NCBI RefSeq assembly: GCF_039537405.1
Contig: NZ_BAABAL010000005.1
Location: 186,001-250,000 of the forward strand
Reading direction: 5' to 3'
From: Allokutzneria multivorans
GTDB taxonomy: Bacteria > Actinomycetota > Actinomycetes > Mycobacteriales > Pseudonocardiaceae
DNA: 64,000 bases
Both the position numbers and the translations under genes were made by a program. Below are positions 8,262 to 16,398 of this stretch, piece by piece. Below the pieces are notes generated by a model that made no database searches, was not told the DNA's origin, and was given only the letters and a program-made list of their open reading frames with translations. Position 1 is the stretch's first letter. Each line of letters starts with the position of its first letter.

Positions 8262-9477
8262 GCTGCGCCAGGAAGCTCACCGCCACCTCTTCCCCGACCA
8301 GGACGTCGGTGGTGTCCTCGTCCAGCAGGATCAGGCAGTTCGCCTCGGCCAGCGAAGCGAGCAGGTGCGAGCCGGAGGTGCCGAGCGGCTGCACGAGGTA
8401 CTCGTTGGTCTCGGTGTCGCGCATGAGCTGTCCGCGCAGGAAACCCTTGCGCCCCTTGGTGGAGGTCACCGGGGAGACCAGGCGCGCCTTGACCCTGCGG
8501 CGCTGCGGGTTGCGCTTGCCGAGCGCGGCGCGGATCAGCGGCCGGATCAGCACCTCGAAGATCACCAGGGCGCTGATCGGGTTGCCGGGCAGCAGGAAGG
8601 TCGGCACCTCGTCCGGTCCGAGCCTGCCGAAGCCCTGCACCGAGCCGGGGTGCATCGCCACCCGGGTCTCGTCCAGCTCGCCGAGGTCGGCCAGCGCGCC
8701 GATGACCTCCTCACCGCTGCTGCCGCCGATCGCGCCCGTGATGACCACGATCTCGGAGATCAGCAGCCGTCCCTCGACGATCTCGGCGAAGCGCGACGGC
8801 TCGGTCGTGACCACGCCGACCCTGCTGACCTCGGCCCCGGCGTCCCGGGCGGCCGCGGACAGCGCGTAGGAGTTGACGTCGTAGACCTGCCCCGGTCCCG
8901 GGGTGCGGCCGATGTCCACCAGCTCCTCGCCGATGGAGATGATCGACACCCTGGGCCTGGGGTGCACGAGCACCTTGTTGCGGCCGACCGCGGCGAGCAG
9001 GCCGACCTGGGCCGCGCCGATCGCCGAGCCCATGCGCACGGCGACGTCGCCGGTCTGCACGTCCTCGCCGGTGCGGCGGACGAACGCGGCCGAGGGCACC
9101 GGGCGCTGCACGGAGACCCTGGCCGGGTGCTCGTCGGTGTAGGCGAGCGGAACGACCGCGTCGGCCAGCGTGGGCAGCGGGGCGCCGGTCGCCACCCGCA
9201 CGGCCTGACCTGGTTGCAGGCGGCTGGGCTGGCGGGAACCGGCCTGGATCTCCCCGACGACGGGCAGCACGACCGGGTCGGCACCCGCCTGCTGCACGTC
9301 GACACTGCGCACCGCGTAGCCGTCAACGGCGGCCTGGTCGAAGCCGGGCAGCGCCCGCTCCGCCACGACCTCCTCGGCGCACAGCAGACCCTGCGCCTCG
9401 GAGATGGCCACCCGCACTGGGGACGGCTGCACCGCGGCGCGGAGAACGCGGGCCAGCTGCTCGTCTACGGACCTCAT
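8254..9477 (-). CDS. moeA: Molybdopterin molybdenumtransferase MoeA
   Basis: 407 residues of the enzyme that inserts molybdate into adenylated molybdopterin. Visible are LPGFDQAAVDGYAVRS (N-terminal MoeA domain, substrate Asp), RVATGAPLPTLADAVVP, the MoCF-domain stretch VSIISIGEELVD, VVITGAIGGSSGEEV (here GAIGGSSGEE replaces the usual GGxSxG(E/D)), and FLLPGNPISALVIFEVLIRP. The start is 6 bp after the galU stop. Partner functions in the window include moaB2 at 13.2 kb. Confidence 0.95.
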   Translation of the reverse strand: MRSVDEQLARVLRAAVQPSPVRVAISEAQGLLCAEEVVAERALPGFDQAAVDGYAVRSVDVQQAGADPVVLPVVGEIQAGSRQPSRLQPGQAVRVATGAPLPTLADAVVPLAYTDEHPARVSVQRPVPSAAFVRRTGEDVQTGDVAVRMGSAIGAAQVGLLAAVGRNKVLVHPRPRVSIISIGEELVDIGRTPGPGQVYDVNSYALSAAARDAGAEVSRVGVVTTEPSRFAEIVEGRLLISEIVVITGAIGGSSGEEVIGALADLGELDETRVAMHPGSVQGFGRLGPDEVPTFLLPGNPISALVIFEVLIRPLIRAALGKRNPQRRRVKARLVSPVTSTKGRKGFLRGQLMRDTETNEYLVQPLGTSGSHLLASLAEANCLILLDEDTTDVLVGEEVAVSFLAQRG

Positions 9478-9483
9478 AACTTC

Positions 9484-10374
9484 CTAGGATGCGGCAACGC
9501 GCTCGCGGAGCCACTGCAACAGGCCGGGCCCATACGCGGGATCTTTCAGCGCGAAGTCGACGGCGGCTTTCAGGAAGCCCCCCGGGTTGCCCAGGTCGTG
9601 CCGGTCACCGCGGTGCACCACCACGTGCACGGGGTGGCCCTCGGCGATCAGCAGCGCGATGGCGTCGGTGAGCTGGAGCTCCCCACCGGCACCCGGCGTG
9701 ATCCGCTTCAGGGCGTCGAAGATCGCCCGGTCGAGCAGGTAGCGACCGGGTGCGATCAGGTTCGACGGCGCGTCCTCGACCGCGGGCTTCTCCACCATGC
9801 CCTTGAGCCGCTTCACGTCCGGCTCGTCGGTGTCGTCCACGTCGAAGACGCCGTAGGCCGACACCTGTTCGCGCGGCACCTCGATGGCGAGCAGCACGCT
9901 GCCGCCGAAGCGCTCGCGCACCGCGGACATGGCATCCAGCGCGCCGTTGGGCAGGATCAGGTCGTCCGGCAGCAGCACCGCGACGGCCTCGTCCGCACCG
10001 GTCAGGTTCGGTTCGGCGCAGGCGACCGCGTGCCCGAGGCCCAGCGCCTGCTCCTGGATGGCGACCTCGACGTCGAGCAGGCCGGGGGCGCGGCGCACCT
10101 TGTCCAGCAGCTCGGTCTTGCCGCGCTTCTCCAGCGTCGACTCCAGCTCCGGCGCGGGCTGGAAGTGCTGGCCCACCGACGCCTTGTCCGGCGAGGTGAC
10201 GATCACCAGCTTGCTCGCGCCCGCCCTGGCGGCCTCTTCGGCCACCAGCTCGATCGCGGGCCGGTCGACTACGGGCAGCAGTTCCTTGGGCACGGACTTC
10301 GTGGTCGGCAGGAACCGGGTGCCGAGTCCGGCTGCGGGCACGATTGCGGTGCGGAAGGCGCTCGACGAGCTCAT
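9484..10374 (-). CDS. galU: UTP-glucose-1-phosphate uridylyltransferase GalU
   Basis: 296 residues; makes UDP-glucose from UTP and glucose-1-phosphate. The nucleotide-binding signature GLGTRFLPTTKSVPKELLPV lies at residues 17-36. VDRPAIELVAEEA follows, then AVLLPDDLIL, and GELQLTDAIALLI toward the C-terminus. It is the first gene of the galU-moeA-rimJ set and diverges from the formyl-THF cyclo-ligase with only 37 bp between starts. UDP-glucose also links it to galT at 15.3 kb (Leloir pathway). Confidence 0.96.
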   Translation of the reverse strand: MSSSSAFRTAIVPAAGLGTRFLPTTKSVPKELLPVVDRPAIELVAEEAARAGASKLVIVTSPDKASVGQHFQPAPELESTLEKRGKTELLDKVRRAPGLLDVEVAIQEQALGLGHAVACAEPNLTGADEAVAVLLPDDLILPNGALDAMSAVRERFGGSVLLAIEVPREQVSAYGVFDVDDTDEPDVKRLKGMVEKPAVEDAPSNLIAPGRYLLDRAIFDALKRITPGAGGELQLTDAIALLIAEGHPVHVVVHRGDRHDLGNPGGFLKAAVDFALKDPAYGPGLLQWLRERVAAS

Positions 10375-10411
10375 GGGCCGAGCCTATCCGGCGTGCCTAA
10401 GCTCACTTTTC

Positions 10412-10996
10412 GTGGCTTCGGAAGATCTCATAAGGCAGGCGAAGAAGGCGTGGCGCGAGCGGCTGTCCCACGGCAGGGCGGCCCTGTCGGAGCGGGTGCT
10501 CGCGGACCGCGCGGAGGCGCTGGCCCGCACCCTGTCCGACTGGGCGGCCACCTGCTCCGGCGGAACCGTCTGCGCCTACGCCCCGATCGGCGCGGAGCCC
10601 GGTTCACCTGCGTTGTTGTCCTCCCTTCTCGATGCTGGTTGCCGTGTGCTGCTGCCCGTGGTGACCGGCAGGAGCCCTCTGGCGTGGTCCGAGCACACCG
10701 GGGAACTGCTGCCCGCCAGGTACGGGCTTCTCGAACCGCCCGGTCCGCGCCTGGACGCGTCGGCGATCGGCGAGGCGGACGCGGTGCTGGTCCCGGCGCT
10801 GGCCGTGGACCGGCGAGGCGTCCGGCTCGGGCGCGGGGCCGGGCACTACGACAGGTCGCTGCCGTTGATCCGTCCCGGCACGCCCCTGATCGCGGTGGTT
10901 CACCCGGAGGAGTTCGTCGACGAGCTTCCCGGTGAGGAGCACGACATCCGCATGACGGCGGTGCTGGTCCCGCACGCGGACGTGCGACCTCTCTGA
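10412..10996 (+). CDS. 5-formyltetrahydrofolate cyclo-ligase
   Basis: 194 residues from the GTG at 10412. It converts 5-formyl-THF to 5,10-methenyl-THF using ATP. AKKAWRERLSHGRAALSERV is the N-terminal substrate-binding helix. The signature VPALAVDRRGVRLGRGAGHYDRSL (split G-R-G-x-G-x-Y-D) lies near residues 128-151. It diverges from galU as in the mycobacterial Rv0992c/Rv0993 pair. Confidence 0.93.
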   Translation: MASEDLIRQAKKAWRERLSHGRAALSERVLADRAEALARTLSDWAATCSGGTVCAYAPIGAEPGSPALLSSLLDAGCRVLLPVVTGRSPLAWSEHTGELLPARYGLLEPPGPRLDASAIGEADAVLVPALAVDRRGVRLGRGAGHYDRSLPLIRPGTPLIAVVHPEEFVDELPGEEHDIRMTAVLVPHADVRPL

Positions 10997-11040
10997 CCCG
11001 GGGTGTTTGCGCTCCGGGGCCGAAGTGGCGCATCATCGTA

Positions 11041-11067
11041 TTAGCACTCATCACTGTTGAGTGCCAG
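11041..11067 (+). promoter_or_regulatory. CIRCE element (HrcA operator)
   Basis: TTAGCACTC, a 9-nt spacer, then GAGTGCCAG. This matches the CIRCE consensus TTAGCACTC-N9-GAGTGCTAA at 16 of 18 arm positions. It lies 27 bp before the GTG of the zinc-ribbon chaperone gene. It implies repression by HrcA and heat induction. HrcA itself is not in the window. Confidence 0.9.
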
Positions 11068-11094
11068 TCGCTTGACAGTTCGCGGAGGGACGTC

Positions 11095-11445
11095 GTGCCG
11101 ACCTACCAGTACGCCTGCACTGAGTGCGAGCACCGCTTCGAGCAGTTCCAGTCGTTCAGCGACGACGCTCTCACGACGTGCCCGGAGTGCTCCGGCAAGC
11201 TGCGCAAGCTGTTCGGTTCGGTCGGCATCGTGTTCAAGGGGAGCGGCTTCTACCGCACCGACAGCCGGTCGGGCAGCAGCTCCACGGTGGGCGCCTCCTC
11301 TGATTCGTCCTCTTCGGACAGCAAGCCGAAGTCCTCCTCCACCGAGTCCTCGTCCGGGTCGTCCGGGTCTTCTTCGGACTCGTCGAAGTCGACGTCCTCA
11401 TCCTCCACCACGACCCCGACGGCCAAGGCCTCCGCGGCCTCCTGA
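11095..11445 (+). CDS. ruc: FmdB-family zinc-ribbon protein, Ruc-like (Rv0991c) redox chaperone
   Basis: 116 residues from a GTG with CGGAGGG upstream. The N-terminal zinc ribbon has two CxxC pairs (C8-TE-C11 and C29-PE-C32). This is followed by KLRKLFGSVGIVFKGSGFY, the FmdB core. From about residue 58 the chain is almost entirely Ser with Thr, Asp, Lys and Ala, an intrinsically disordered tail. The architecture and location match M. tuberculosis Rv0991c, reported as an oxidation-activated chaperone. The CIRCE box directly upstream fits a proteostasis role. The gene name is assigned by similarity. Confidence 0.85.
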   Translation: MPTYQYACTECEHRFEQFQSFSDDALTTCPECSGKLRKLFGSVGIVFKGSGFYRTDSRSGSSSTVGASSDSSSSDSKPKSSSTESSSGSSGSSSDSSKSTSSSSTTTPTAKASAAS

Positions 11446-11573
11446 GGGCACCTGATCCGGCTAGTTGTCCACATCGGCACCAGTTGTCCACAACTTCGCC
11501 GACGACGGCCGGACCGCACCCCATCACCTCCTAACGTCGAAGTCGCTGACCCACGACGACTTCAGGAGGCTCG

Positions 11574-12203
11574 ATGGGCGGAACACTGGCGCCGCTGCCC
11601 CGCGACCGGATAGGGCGGTTGCTGCGTGGCCGCGTCGTTCTCCTCCGCAGGCTGCTGACGGCGCTTCTCGTTGCCCTGGCGGCATTTCTGGCCTGCGCGC
11701 CACCGGCGGAGAGCGTGCACGTCCTCGTCGCCGCCCGGGATCTGGCGCCCGGCGCGGTCCTCAACGCCGATGACGTGCGGCCGCACGCCTTCACCACGGA
11801 CTCGGTGCCCGACGGCGCACTCCCCGTCGCCACAACGGTTTCCGGGCGATTACTCGTGGGCGCGGCGCGACGCGGGGAACCGCTGACCGACCTGCGCCTC
11901 GCCGGGCCCGAGCTCACCGGACTGGCCACCGGTGACGTCAACGGTGCGGCGGTCGCGGTGCGCCCCGCCGATCCCGGAGTCGCCGATCTGCTGCGCGCGG
12001 GTAGCCGGGTGGACGTGATCGCCCAGGAGTCGACCGTGCTCGCCGAGGATGCCGTGGTGCTCGCGGTTCGCGGTGAGAACGACGGGCACCGCGCGGCCAA
12101 TCGCGCGAACCGCCTCGTCGTCCTCGCGCTGACCAGGGAGGACGCCACGAGGGTTGCGGCGGCCGGGCTCACCCGACCGGTGGCGATCACGCTGCGGAAG
12201 TGA
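11574..12203 (+). CDS. SAF-domain (CpaB/RcpC-like) membrane-anchored protein
   Basis: 209 residues. One N-terminal membrane helix (VVLLRRLLTALLVALAAFLA, about residues 22-41) is followed by a SAF domain, VHVLVAARDLAPGAVLNADD, with the LVGAARRGEPLTDLRL turn. A C-terminal GAAVAVRPADPGVADLLRAG module with SRVDVIA follows, as in CpaB/RcpC pilus-assembly proteins. No other Tad/Flp pilus gene is adjacent, so it may act alone at the cell envelope. It lies 128 bp after the Ruc-like gene. AGGAGG lies a few bases before the ATG. Confidence 0.78.
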   Translation: MGGTLAPLPRDRIGRLLRGRVVLLRRLLTALLVALAAFLACAPPAESVHVLVAARDLAPGAVLNADDVRPHAFTTDSVPDGALPVATTVSGRLLVGAARRGEPLTDLRLAGPELTGLATGDVNGAAVAVRPADPGVADLLRAGSRVDVIAQESTVLAEDAVVLAVRGENDGHRAANRANRLVVLALTREDATRVAAAGLTRPVAITLRK

Positions 12204-12251
12204 CTGTTTACTCTGTGCGGGCCAGTCGGCACAGAACCAAAAGGGGCAGCA

Positions 12252-12653
12252 GTGCTTAAGGGCTTCAAAGACTTCATCATGCGCGGCAACGTGGTCGAGC
12301 TCGCGGTCGCCGTGGTCATCGGCAGCGCGTTCACCGCGATCGTCACGGCGTTCACCACCGGCATCATCAAGCCGCTGATCAACTCCATCGGTGGCTCGGA
12401 CCCGGCGCAGGGTCTGGGCTTCCAGATCATCGGTGACAAGCCGTCCACGTTCATCGACCTGGGCACCGTGATCAACGCGGCGATCAACTTCCTGATCGTC
12501 GCCGCGGTGGTCTACTTCGTCCTCGTCCTGCCGATCAAGAAGATCCAGGAGCGGCGCGAGCGGGGCAAGGAGGCCGGTCCGTCGAAGCCGACCGATGTCG
12601 AGCTGCTGACCGAGATCCGCGACCTGCTGCAGGAGCGCAACGCCCAGCGCTGA
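12252..12653 (+). CDS. mscL: Large-conductance mechanosensitive channel MscL
   Basis: 133 residues from a GTG (AAAGGGGCAGCA upstream). The MscL pattern is plain: LKGFKDFIMRGNVVELAVAV (amphipathic N-helix and start of TM1), VIGSAFTAIVTAFTTGIIKP, the periplasmic loop, then FLIVAAVVYFVLVLPIKKI (TM2) and a charged C-terminal helix ending LTEIRDLLQERN. It forms a homopentameric emergency valve against hypo-osmotic shock. The location matches Rv0985c. Confidence 0.96.
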   Translation: MLKGFKDFIMRGNVVELAVAVVIGSAFTAIVTAFTTGIIKPLINSIGGSDPAQGLGFQIIGDKPSTFIDLGTVINAAINFLIVAAVVYFVLVLPIKKIQERRERGKEAGPSKPTDVELLTEIRDLLQERNAQR

Positions 12654-12734
12654 GCCGCGACCACTGCGCCGGTGCGCCGTCCTGGGTAGCGTCGGAACCA
12701 GGACGGCACACCGCTGCGGTGGAGGGACAAGGCA

Positions 12735-12977
12735 ATGAGCTTCCTGGACAAGGCCAAGGAACTCGCCAACCAGGCGAAGGAGAAGGTCGGCCCGCTCGCG
12801 GAGCAGGCCAAGGAGAAGGCGGGTCCGCTCGCCGAGAAGGCCGGTGACGCCGCGGCGCGCGGGGTCGACCTGGCCGCCTCGAAGCTGGACAAGGCCACGG
12901 GCGGGAAGTACCACGACAAGATCGAGGACGTCAGCACCAAGCTGGAGAACGTCCTCGACCCCGACCGCAAGAAGTAG
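12735..12977 (+). CDS. Small amphipathic-helix protein of the Rv0909/MT0933 antitoxin-like family
   Basis: 80 residues made of repeated helical units: KAKELANQAKEKVGPLAEQ, AKEKAGPLAEKAGDAAARG, then ASKLDKATGGKYHDKIEDV. Lys, Glu and Ala dominate with an 11-residue-like period. The pattern and the KYHDKI motif match the family annotated as MT0933-like antitoxins, although the function of most members is untested. GGAGGG lies before the ATG. No toxin partner is adjacent; the neighbours are mscL and a convergent terminator. Confidence 0.75.
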   Translation: MSFLDKAKELANQAKEKVGPLAEQAKEKAGPLAEKAGDAAARGVDLAASKLDKATGGKYHDKIEDVSTKLENVLDPDRKK

Positions 12978-12993
12978 ACAGGTCCCCAGAGGC

Positions 12994-13054
12994 TCGTTCC
13001 GTACTCACGACAGGATTGGGAAGCGCTCTTTTCCCTGTCGTGAGTACGAAACGG
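12994..13054. terminator. Long hairpin between converging genes
   Basis: CGTTCCGTACTCACGACAGG and CCTGTCGTGAGTACGAAACGG form an almost perfect stem of about 20 bp around a loop of about 20 nt. It sits between the antitoxin-like gene (+) and the 58-residue gene (-). It probably acts as a bidirectional transcription terminator. Confidence 0.75.
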
Positions 13055-13057
13055 GTG

Positions 13058-13234
13058 TCAGGTGTCGTGGTGGGGCGGGCGGTTCTCGTAGTACCAGGTG
13101 TCGGCGGCGCGGTCGGAGCGCTCGCTCGGATCGCGCTCGTCGGAGGTGGTCTCCGGGAGCACGTCACCGAAGAGCTCGTCGAGCTTCCTGCGACGCTCCT
13201 CGGCCTGCTTGCGCTCGGCTGATTCGCCCGTCAC
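13058..13234 (-). CDS. Short charged protein (58 aa), conserved-looking, unknown
   Basis: A 58-residue frame starts at the GTG at 13234, 10 bp after the moaB2 stop on the same strand, so the two genes look cotranscribed. The protein begins VTGESAERKQAEERRRKLDE, continues LFGDVLPETTSDE and ends WYYENRPPHHDT. It is a highly charged helix followed by a Trp-Tyr-Tyr tail. Codon third positions are GC-rich throughout, the frame is closed by a hairpin terminator, and no other gene competes for the stretch. The function is unknown. It could be an adaptor for PepD or MoaB2. Confidence 0.7.
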   Translation of the reverse strand: MTGESAERKQAEERRRKLDELFGDVLPETTSDERDPSERSDRAADTWYYENRPPHHDT

Positions 13235-13244
13235 CGACGCCGCC

Positions 13245-13808
13245 TCACGCCTCTTCGATGCCGGAGAGCTGCTCGATCACGTGCTGCACCAACGGGGTCA
13301 GCGTGGCCATGCCGTCGCGAACCGAGGAGCGCGATGCGGCGAGGTTGACCACGAGCGTGCTGCCGGAGACCCCGACGACGCCGCGCGAGATGCCCGCGTC
13401 CACGGCTCCGGCGGCCAGGCCGGAGGCGCGGAGCGCCTCGGCGACACCGGGCAGCGGGCGGTCGAGCACGCCGACCGTGGCGTCCGGGGTGACATCGCGC
13501 GGGGACACACCGGTGCCACCGACGGTGATCACCAGGTCGACGCCGCCGATGACCGCGGTGTTGAGGGCGTTGCGGATCTCCACGATCTCGCCGGCGACCG
13601 CGACGGTGCCGTCCACGATGAAGCCTGCTTCTTCGAGCAGCTCGGTGACCAGCGGCCCGGTGGTGTCCTCGTGTTCGCCGTGCGCCAGGCGGTCGTCGAC
13701 GAGCACGACGAGGGCACGGCCGAGCTTCGCGGTGCGTTCCATGAGGAGCACGTTAGTCGGCTCGGGCATGCCGTGCGTGGACGGTTCGACGATCAGGTTC
13801 GGTCTCAT
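13245..13808 (-). CDS. moaB2: MoaB/Mog-type molybdopterin adenylyltransferase-like protein
   Basis: 187 residues. The MoCF_biosynth fold is evident: GRALVVLVDDRLAHGEHEDT, DLVITVGGTGVSPRDVTPDA (the GGTGxSxxD substrate motif) and the C-terminal VVGVSGSTLVVNLA. The start at 13808 has GGGGGAG upstream; internal ATGs at 13769 and 13742 lack one. It binds or adenylates molybdopterin in Moco synthesis. Order and sequence match Rv0984, downstream of pepD. Confidence 0.92.
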   Translation of the reverse strand: MRPNLIVEPSTHGMPEPTNVLLMERTAKLGRALVVLVDDRLAHGEHEDTTGPLVTELLEEAGFIVDGTVAVAGEIVEIRNALNTAVIGGVDLVITVGGTGVSPRDVTPDATVGVLDRPLPGVAEALRASGLAAGAVDAGISRGVVGVSGSTLVVNLAASRSSVRDGMATLTPLVQHVIEQLSGIEEA

Positions 13809-13890
13809 CTGCTCCCCCGGGGATCGGACAGGACGGAGCGCGGGCCCCCGGCGCGAGGGCGAGCCGGGAACCCGCGTTCCTGCGAGGAGG

Positions 13891-15240
13891 TCAGCCTCCG
13901 CTGAGCACCCTGCTGCCCAGCGTCAGCTCGACCTCGCGTTCGGTGCCACCGCTGGCGACGGTGACCTTGACCTTGGAGTTCGGGTCGTGCGAGCGGACCG
14001 CGGCGATCAGCGAGTCGGTGTCGTTGATCCGCCGGCCGTCCAGCTTGGTGATCACGTCGCCCTGCTTGATGCCCGCCGCCTCGGCCGCCGAGTTGGGCTC
14101 GACGGTGCCGACGGCCGCGCCGTTGGTCGCGGCCGAGCGCTGCTGCTGCGGCGCGAGCGTCACCCCGAGCACGGCGTGGGTGGCCTTGCCGTTGGCGCGC
14201 AGCTCGTTGGCGATGCGCATGGCCTGGTCGATCGGGATGGCGAAGCCGAGTCCGATGGAGCCGCCGGACTGCTGCTGGCCGCCGCTGGCCGTCTTGATCG
14301 CGGTGTTGATGCCGATGACCTTGCCGCTCATGTCCACCAGCGGGCCGCCGGAGTTGCCGGGGTTGATCGCGGCGTCGGTCTGCACCGCGTCCATCACGGT
14401 GCTGTCGCCCGCCTCGTTGCCGGTGCGCACGGGCCGCTGGAGCGCGCTGACGATGCCGCTGGTGACCGTGTTGCTGAGGCCGAACGGGGCGCCGATGGCC
14501 ACGACCTGCTGGCCGACACGGAGGTTGCCGGAGCGGCCGAGCTCGACCGGGGTGAGCCCGGTGACGCCCTCGGCCTTCACCACGGCGAGGTCGGAGGTGG
14601 GGTCGACGCCGATGATCTTGGCGGGCGCGGTCCTGCCGTCCTTGAACTGGATGCGGATCTGGCCGCCCCCGGCCGCCGCCTCCTCGACCACGTGGTTGTT
14701 GGTCAGGATCATGCCGTCGGAGCTGAGCACGACGCCGGAGCCCGAGCCGCTCTGCGTCTGCAGCTGCACGACGCTCGGCAGCACCTTCTGCGCGACGGCC
14801 TCCACGGTGCCCGCCGGAGCGGGGCTGTTCACGTTGCTGGCGTCGGGCCGGGGCGCGTCGAGCGCGTTGTAGGAGCTGCCGTTGAGCGCGAGGTTGTAGC
14901 CGAGCAGACCACCACCGACGCCACCCGCCGCACCGCCGAGCAGCGCGAAGATCAGCGCGCCCGCGACGAGCTTGCCCTTGCCGGACTTCGGCTTGGGCTG
15001 CGGTTGCGCGAACACCTGCTGCGGCTGTCCCTGCACGGGGATGCCGAGCGGGTTGGTCAGCGGACCGTTGTCCTGCTGCGGGTAGGACTGGCCGCCGTAG
15101 GCCACGTGCGAGCCCACGTGCGGCTGCTGCTGGGCAGCGTTGGCCTCCGGCGCACCCGGCTGCTGCTGGGTGGTGGCCTCGGTCGGCTGCTGCGGGCGCT
15201 CAGGCTGTCCGCCCGAGGCGCCGGAGGTGTTGTCCGTCAT
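13891..15240 (-). CDS. pepD: HtrA/DegP-type serine protease with PDZ domain (PepD)
   Basis: About 449 residues. An N-terminal cytoplasmic Gln/Pro-rich region (about 110 residues) precedes one membrane helix (LVAGALIFALLGGAAGGVGG). The trypsin-like domain has the triad His in LTNNHVVEEA, Asp in PTSDLAVVKA and Ser in INPGNSGGPLVDM. The PDZ domain starts near AVLGVTLAPQQ, with AEAAGIKQGDVITKLDGRRI. A GTG 9 nt upstream (15249) is an alternative start. Extracytoplasmic quality control is the known role; M. tuberculosis Rv0983 is tied to MprAB, whose homologues lie upstream here. Confidence 0.93.
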   Translation of the reverse strand: MTDNTSGASGGQPERPQQPTEATTQQQPGAPEANAAQQQPHVGSHVAYGGQSYPQQDNGPLTNPLGIPVQGQPQQVFAQPQPKPKSGKGKLVAGALIFALLGGAAGGVGGGLLGYNLALNGSSYNALDAPRPDASNVNSPAPAGTVEAVAQKVLPSVVQLQTQSGSGSGVVLSSDGMILTNNHVVEEAAAGGGQIRIQFKDGRTAPAKIIGVDPTSDLAVVKAEGVTGLTPVELGRSGNLRVGQQVVAIGAPFGLSNTVTSGIVSALQRPVRTGNEAGDSTVMDAVQTDAAINPGNSGGPLVDMSGKVIGINTAIKTASGGQQQSGGSIGLGFAIPIDQAMRIANELRANGKATHAVLGVTLAPQQQRSAATNGAAVGTVEPNSAAEAAGIKQGDVITKLDGRRINDTDSLIAAVRSHDPNSKVKVTVASGGTEREVELTLGSRVLSGG

Positions 15241-15315
15241 GGGAACCACTCTGGAGTGCCGACCTGAGAAGAGGCTTAGACACGCCTGGGGTTCGCTTAT
15301 GGATACGCCGTCAAT

Positions 15316-16398
15316 TCACCCGGAGGCACGCAGCCGTTCGGCGATCTGCTCCGGCGTAGCGTCGTTGACCCACACCGCCATCCCGGACTCCGAGCCCGCC
15401 AGGTACTTCAGCTTGTCCGCGGTGCGCAGCACGGAGAACACCTGGAGGTGCAGCCAGGAGTGCTCGCGACCGACGCGGACCGGGGCCTGGTGCCAGGCGG
15501 CGATGTAGGGCAACGGCTTGTCGTAGAGCCCGTCGAGCCTGCCGAGCACGTCGAGGTAGAGCCGGCCGAAGTCGTCGCGCTCGGCGTCGCTGAGCGCGGG
15601 GATGTCGGGGACCTGGCGGTGCGGCACGAGGAGCACCTCGACCGGCCACCGCGCGGCGGCGGGCACGAACGCGGTCCAGTGCTCCGTGGAGCTGATCACG
15701 CGGATCTCCGCGGTGCGCTCGGCGGCGAGCACGTCGCCGAGGACGTGGCGCCCGTGCTCGGCGTGGTACTCACGGGCCGTGGCGAGCATGCGCTCCGTGC
15801 GCGGCGTGACGAACGGGTAGCCGTAGATCTGGCCGTGCGGGTGGTGCAGCGTCACGCCGATCTCTTCGCCTCGGTTCTCGAAGCAGAACACCTGCTCCAC
15901 ACCGGGCAGCGCGCTGAGCGTGCGCGTGCGGTCGGCCCACGCGTCCACGACGGTGCGCACCCGCGTCGGGCTGAGCCCGCCGAAGGAGGACTCGTGGTCG
16001 GAGGTGAAGCAGACGACCTCGCAGCGGCCGAGCCCTCCCGCCTGCTCGACCATGGGCATTCCGTCCACAGTGGACGGTAGGGCGGGAACGCCCTGGGCGA
16101 AGGACGGGAAGCGGTTCTCGAAGACCACCACGTCGTAGCTCGACTCGGGGATCTCCGTCGGCCTTCCCGGCGAGGTCGGGCACAGCGGGCACAGGTCGGC
16201 CGGCGGCTTGTAGATGCGGGTCTGCCGGTGCGCGGCCATCCCGACCCATTCCCCGGTCAGCGGGTCGCGGCGGATCTCCGAGCGCGGCGCCTGCTCGGGC
16301 AGGTCGCGCGTGTCCTTCGCGGTGCGCGGCGCGGTCTCGGTGTCGTCGAAGTAGATGATCTCGCGGCCGTCCGCGAGGTGGTTGCTGCTGCGCCTCAC
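15316..16398 (-). CDS. galT: Galactose-1-phosphate uridylyltransferase GalT
   Basis: 360 residues. The GTG start at 16398 overlaps the deoR stop as GTGA, so translation is coupled. RRDPLTGEWVGMAAHRQTR is the N-terminal substrate region. KPPADLCPLCP carries the zinc-type CxxC. FENRFPSF and the catalytic HPH in GVTLHHPHGQIYGYPF are present, with WHQAPVR and HLQVF later. The Leloir enzyme transfers UMP from UDP-glucose to galactose-1-phosphate. No galK or galE is adjacent. Confidence 0.95.
   Translation of the reverse strand: MRRSSNHLADGREIIYFDDTETAPRTAKDTRDLPEQAPRSEIRRDPLTGEWVGMAAHRQTRIYKPPADLCPLCPTSPGRPTEIPESSYDVVVFENRFPSFAQGVPALPSTVDGMPMVEQAGGLGRCEVVCFTSDHESSFGGLSPTRVRTVVDAWADRTRTLSALPGVEQVFCFENRGEEIGVTLHHPHGQIYGYPFVTPRTERMLATAREYHAEHGRHVLGDVLAAERTAEIRVISSTEHWTAFVPAAARWPVEVLLVPHRQVPDIPALSDAERDDFGRLYLDVLGRLDGLYDKPLPYIAAWHQAPVRVGREHSWLHLQVFSVLRTADKLKYLAGSESGMAVWVNDATPEQIAERLRASG

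Noticed and set aside
8365..10935. Long open frame on the plus strand, opposite moeA and galU
   Set aside because: It is antisense to two well-recognised genes, and its amino-acid composition (Arg/Gly/His/Leu) is that expected from reading GC-rich genes backwards. It has no family motifs.
12735..12977. Toxin-antitoxin pair
   Set aside because: Only the antitoxin-like small protein is present. Adjacent genes are mscL and, convergently, a small gene with no toxin features.
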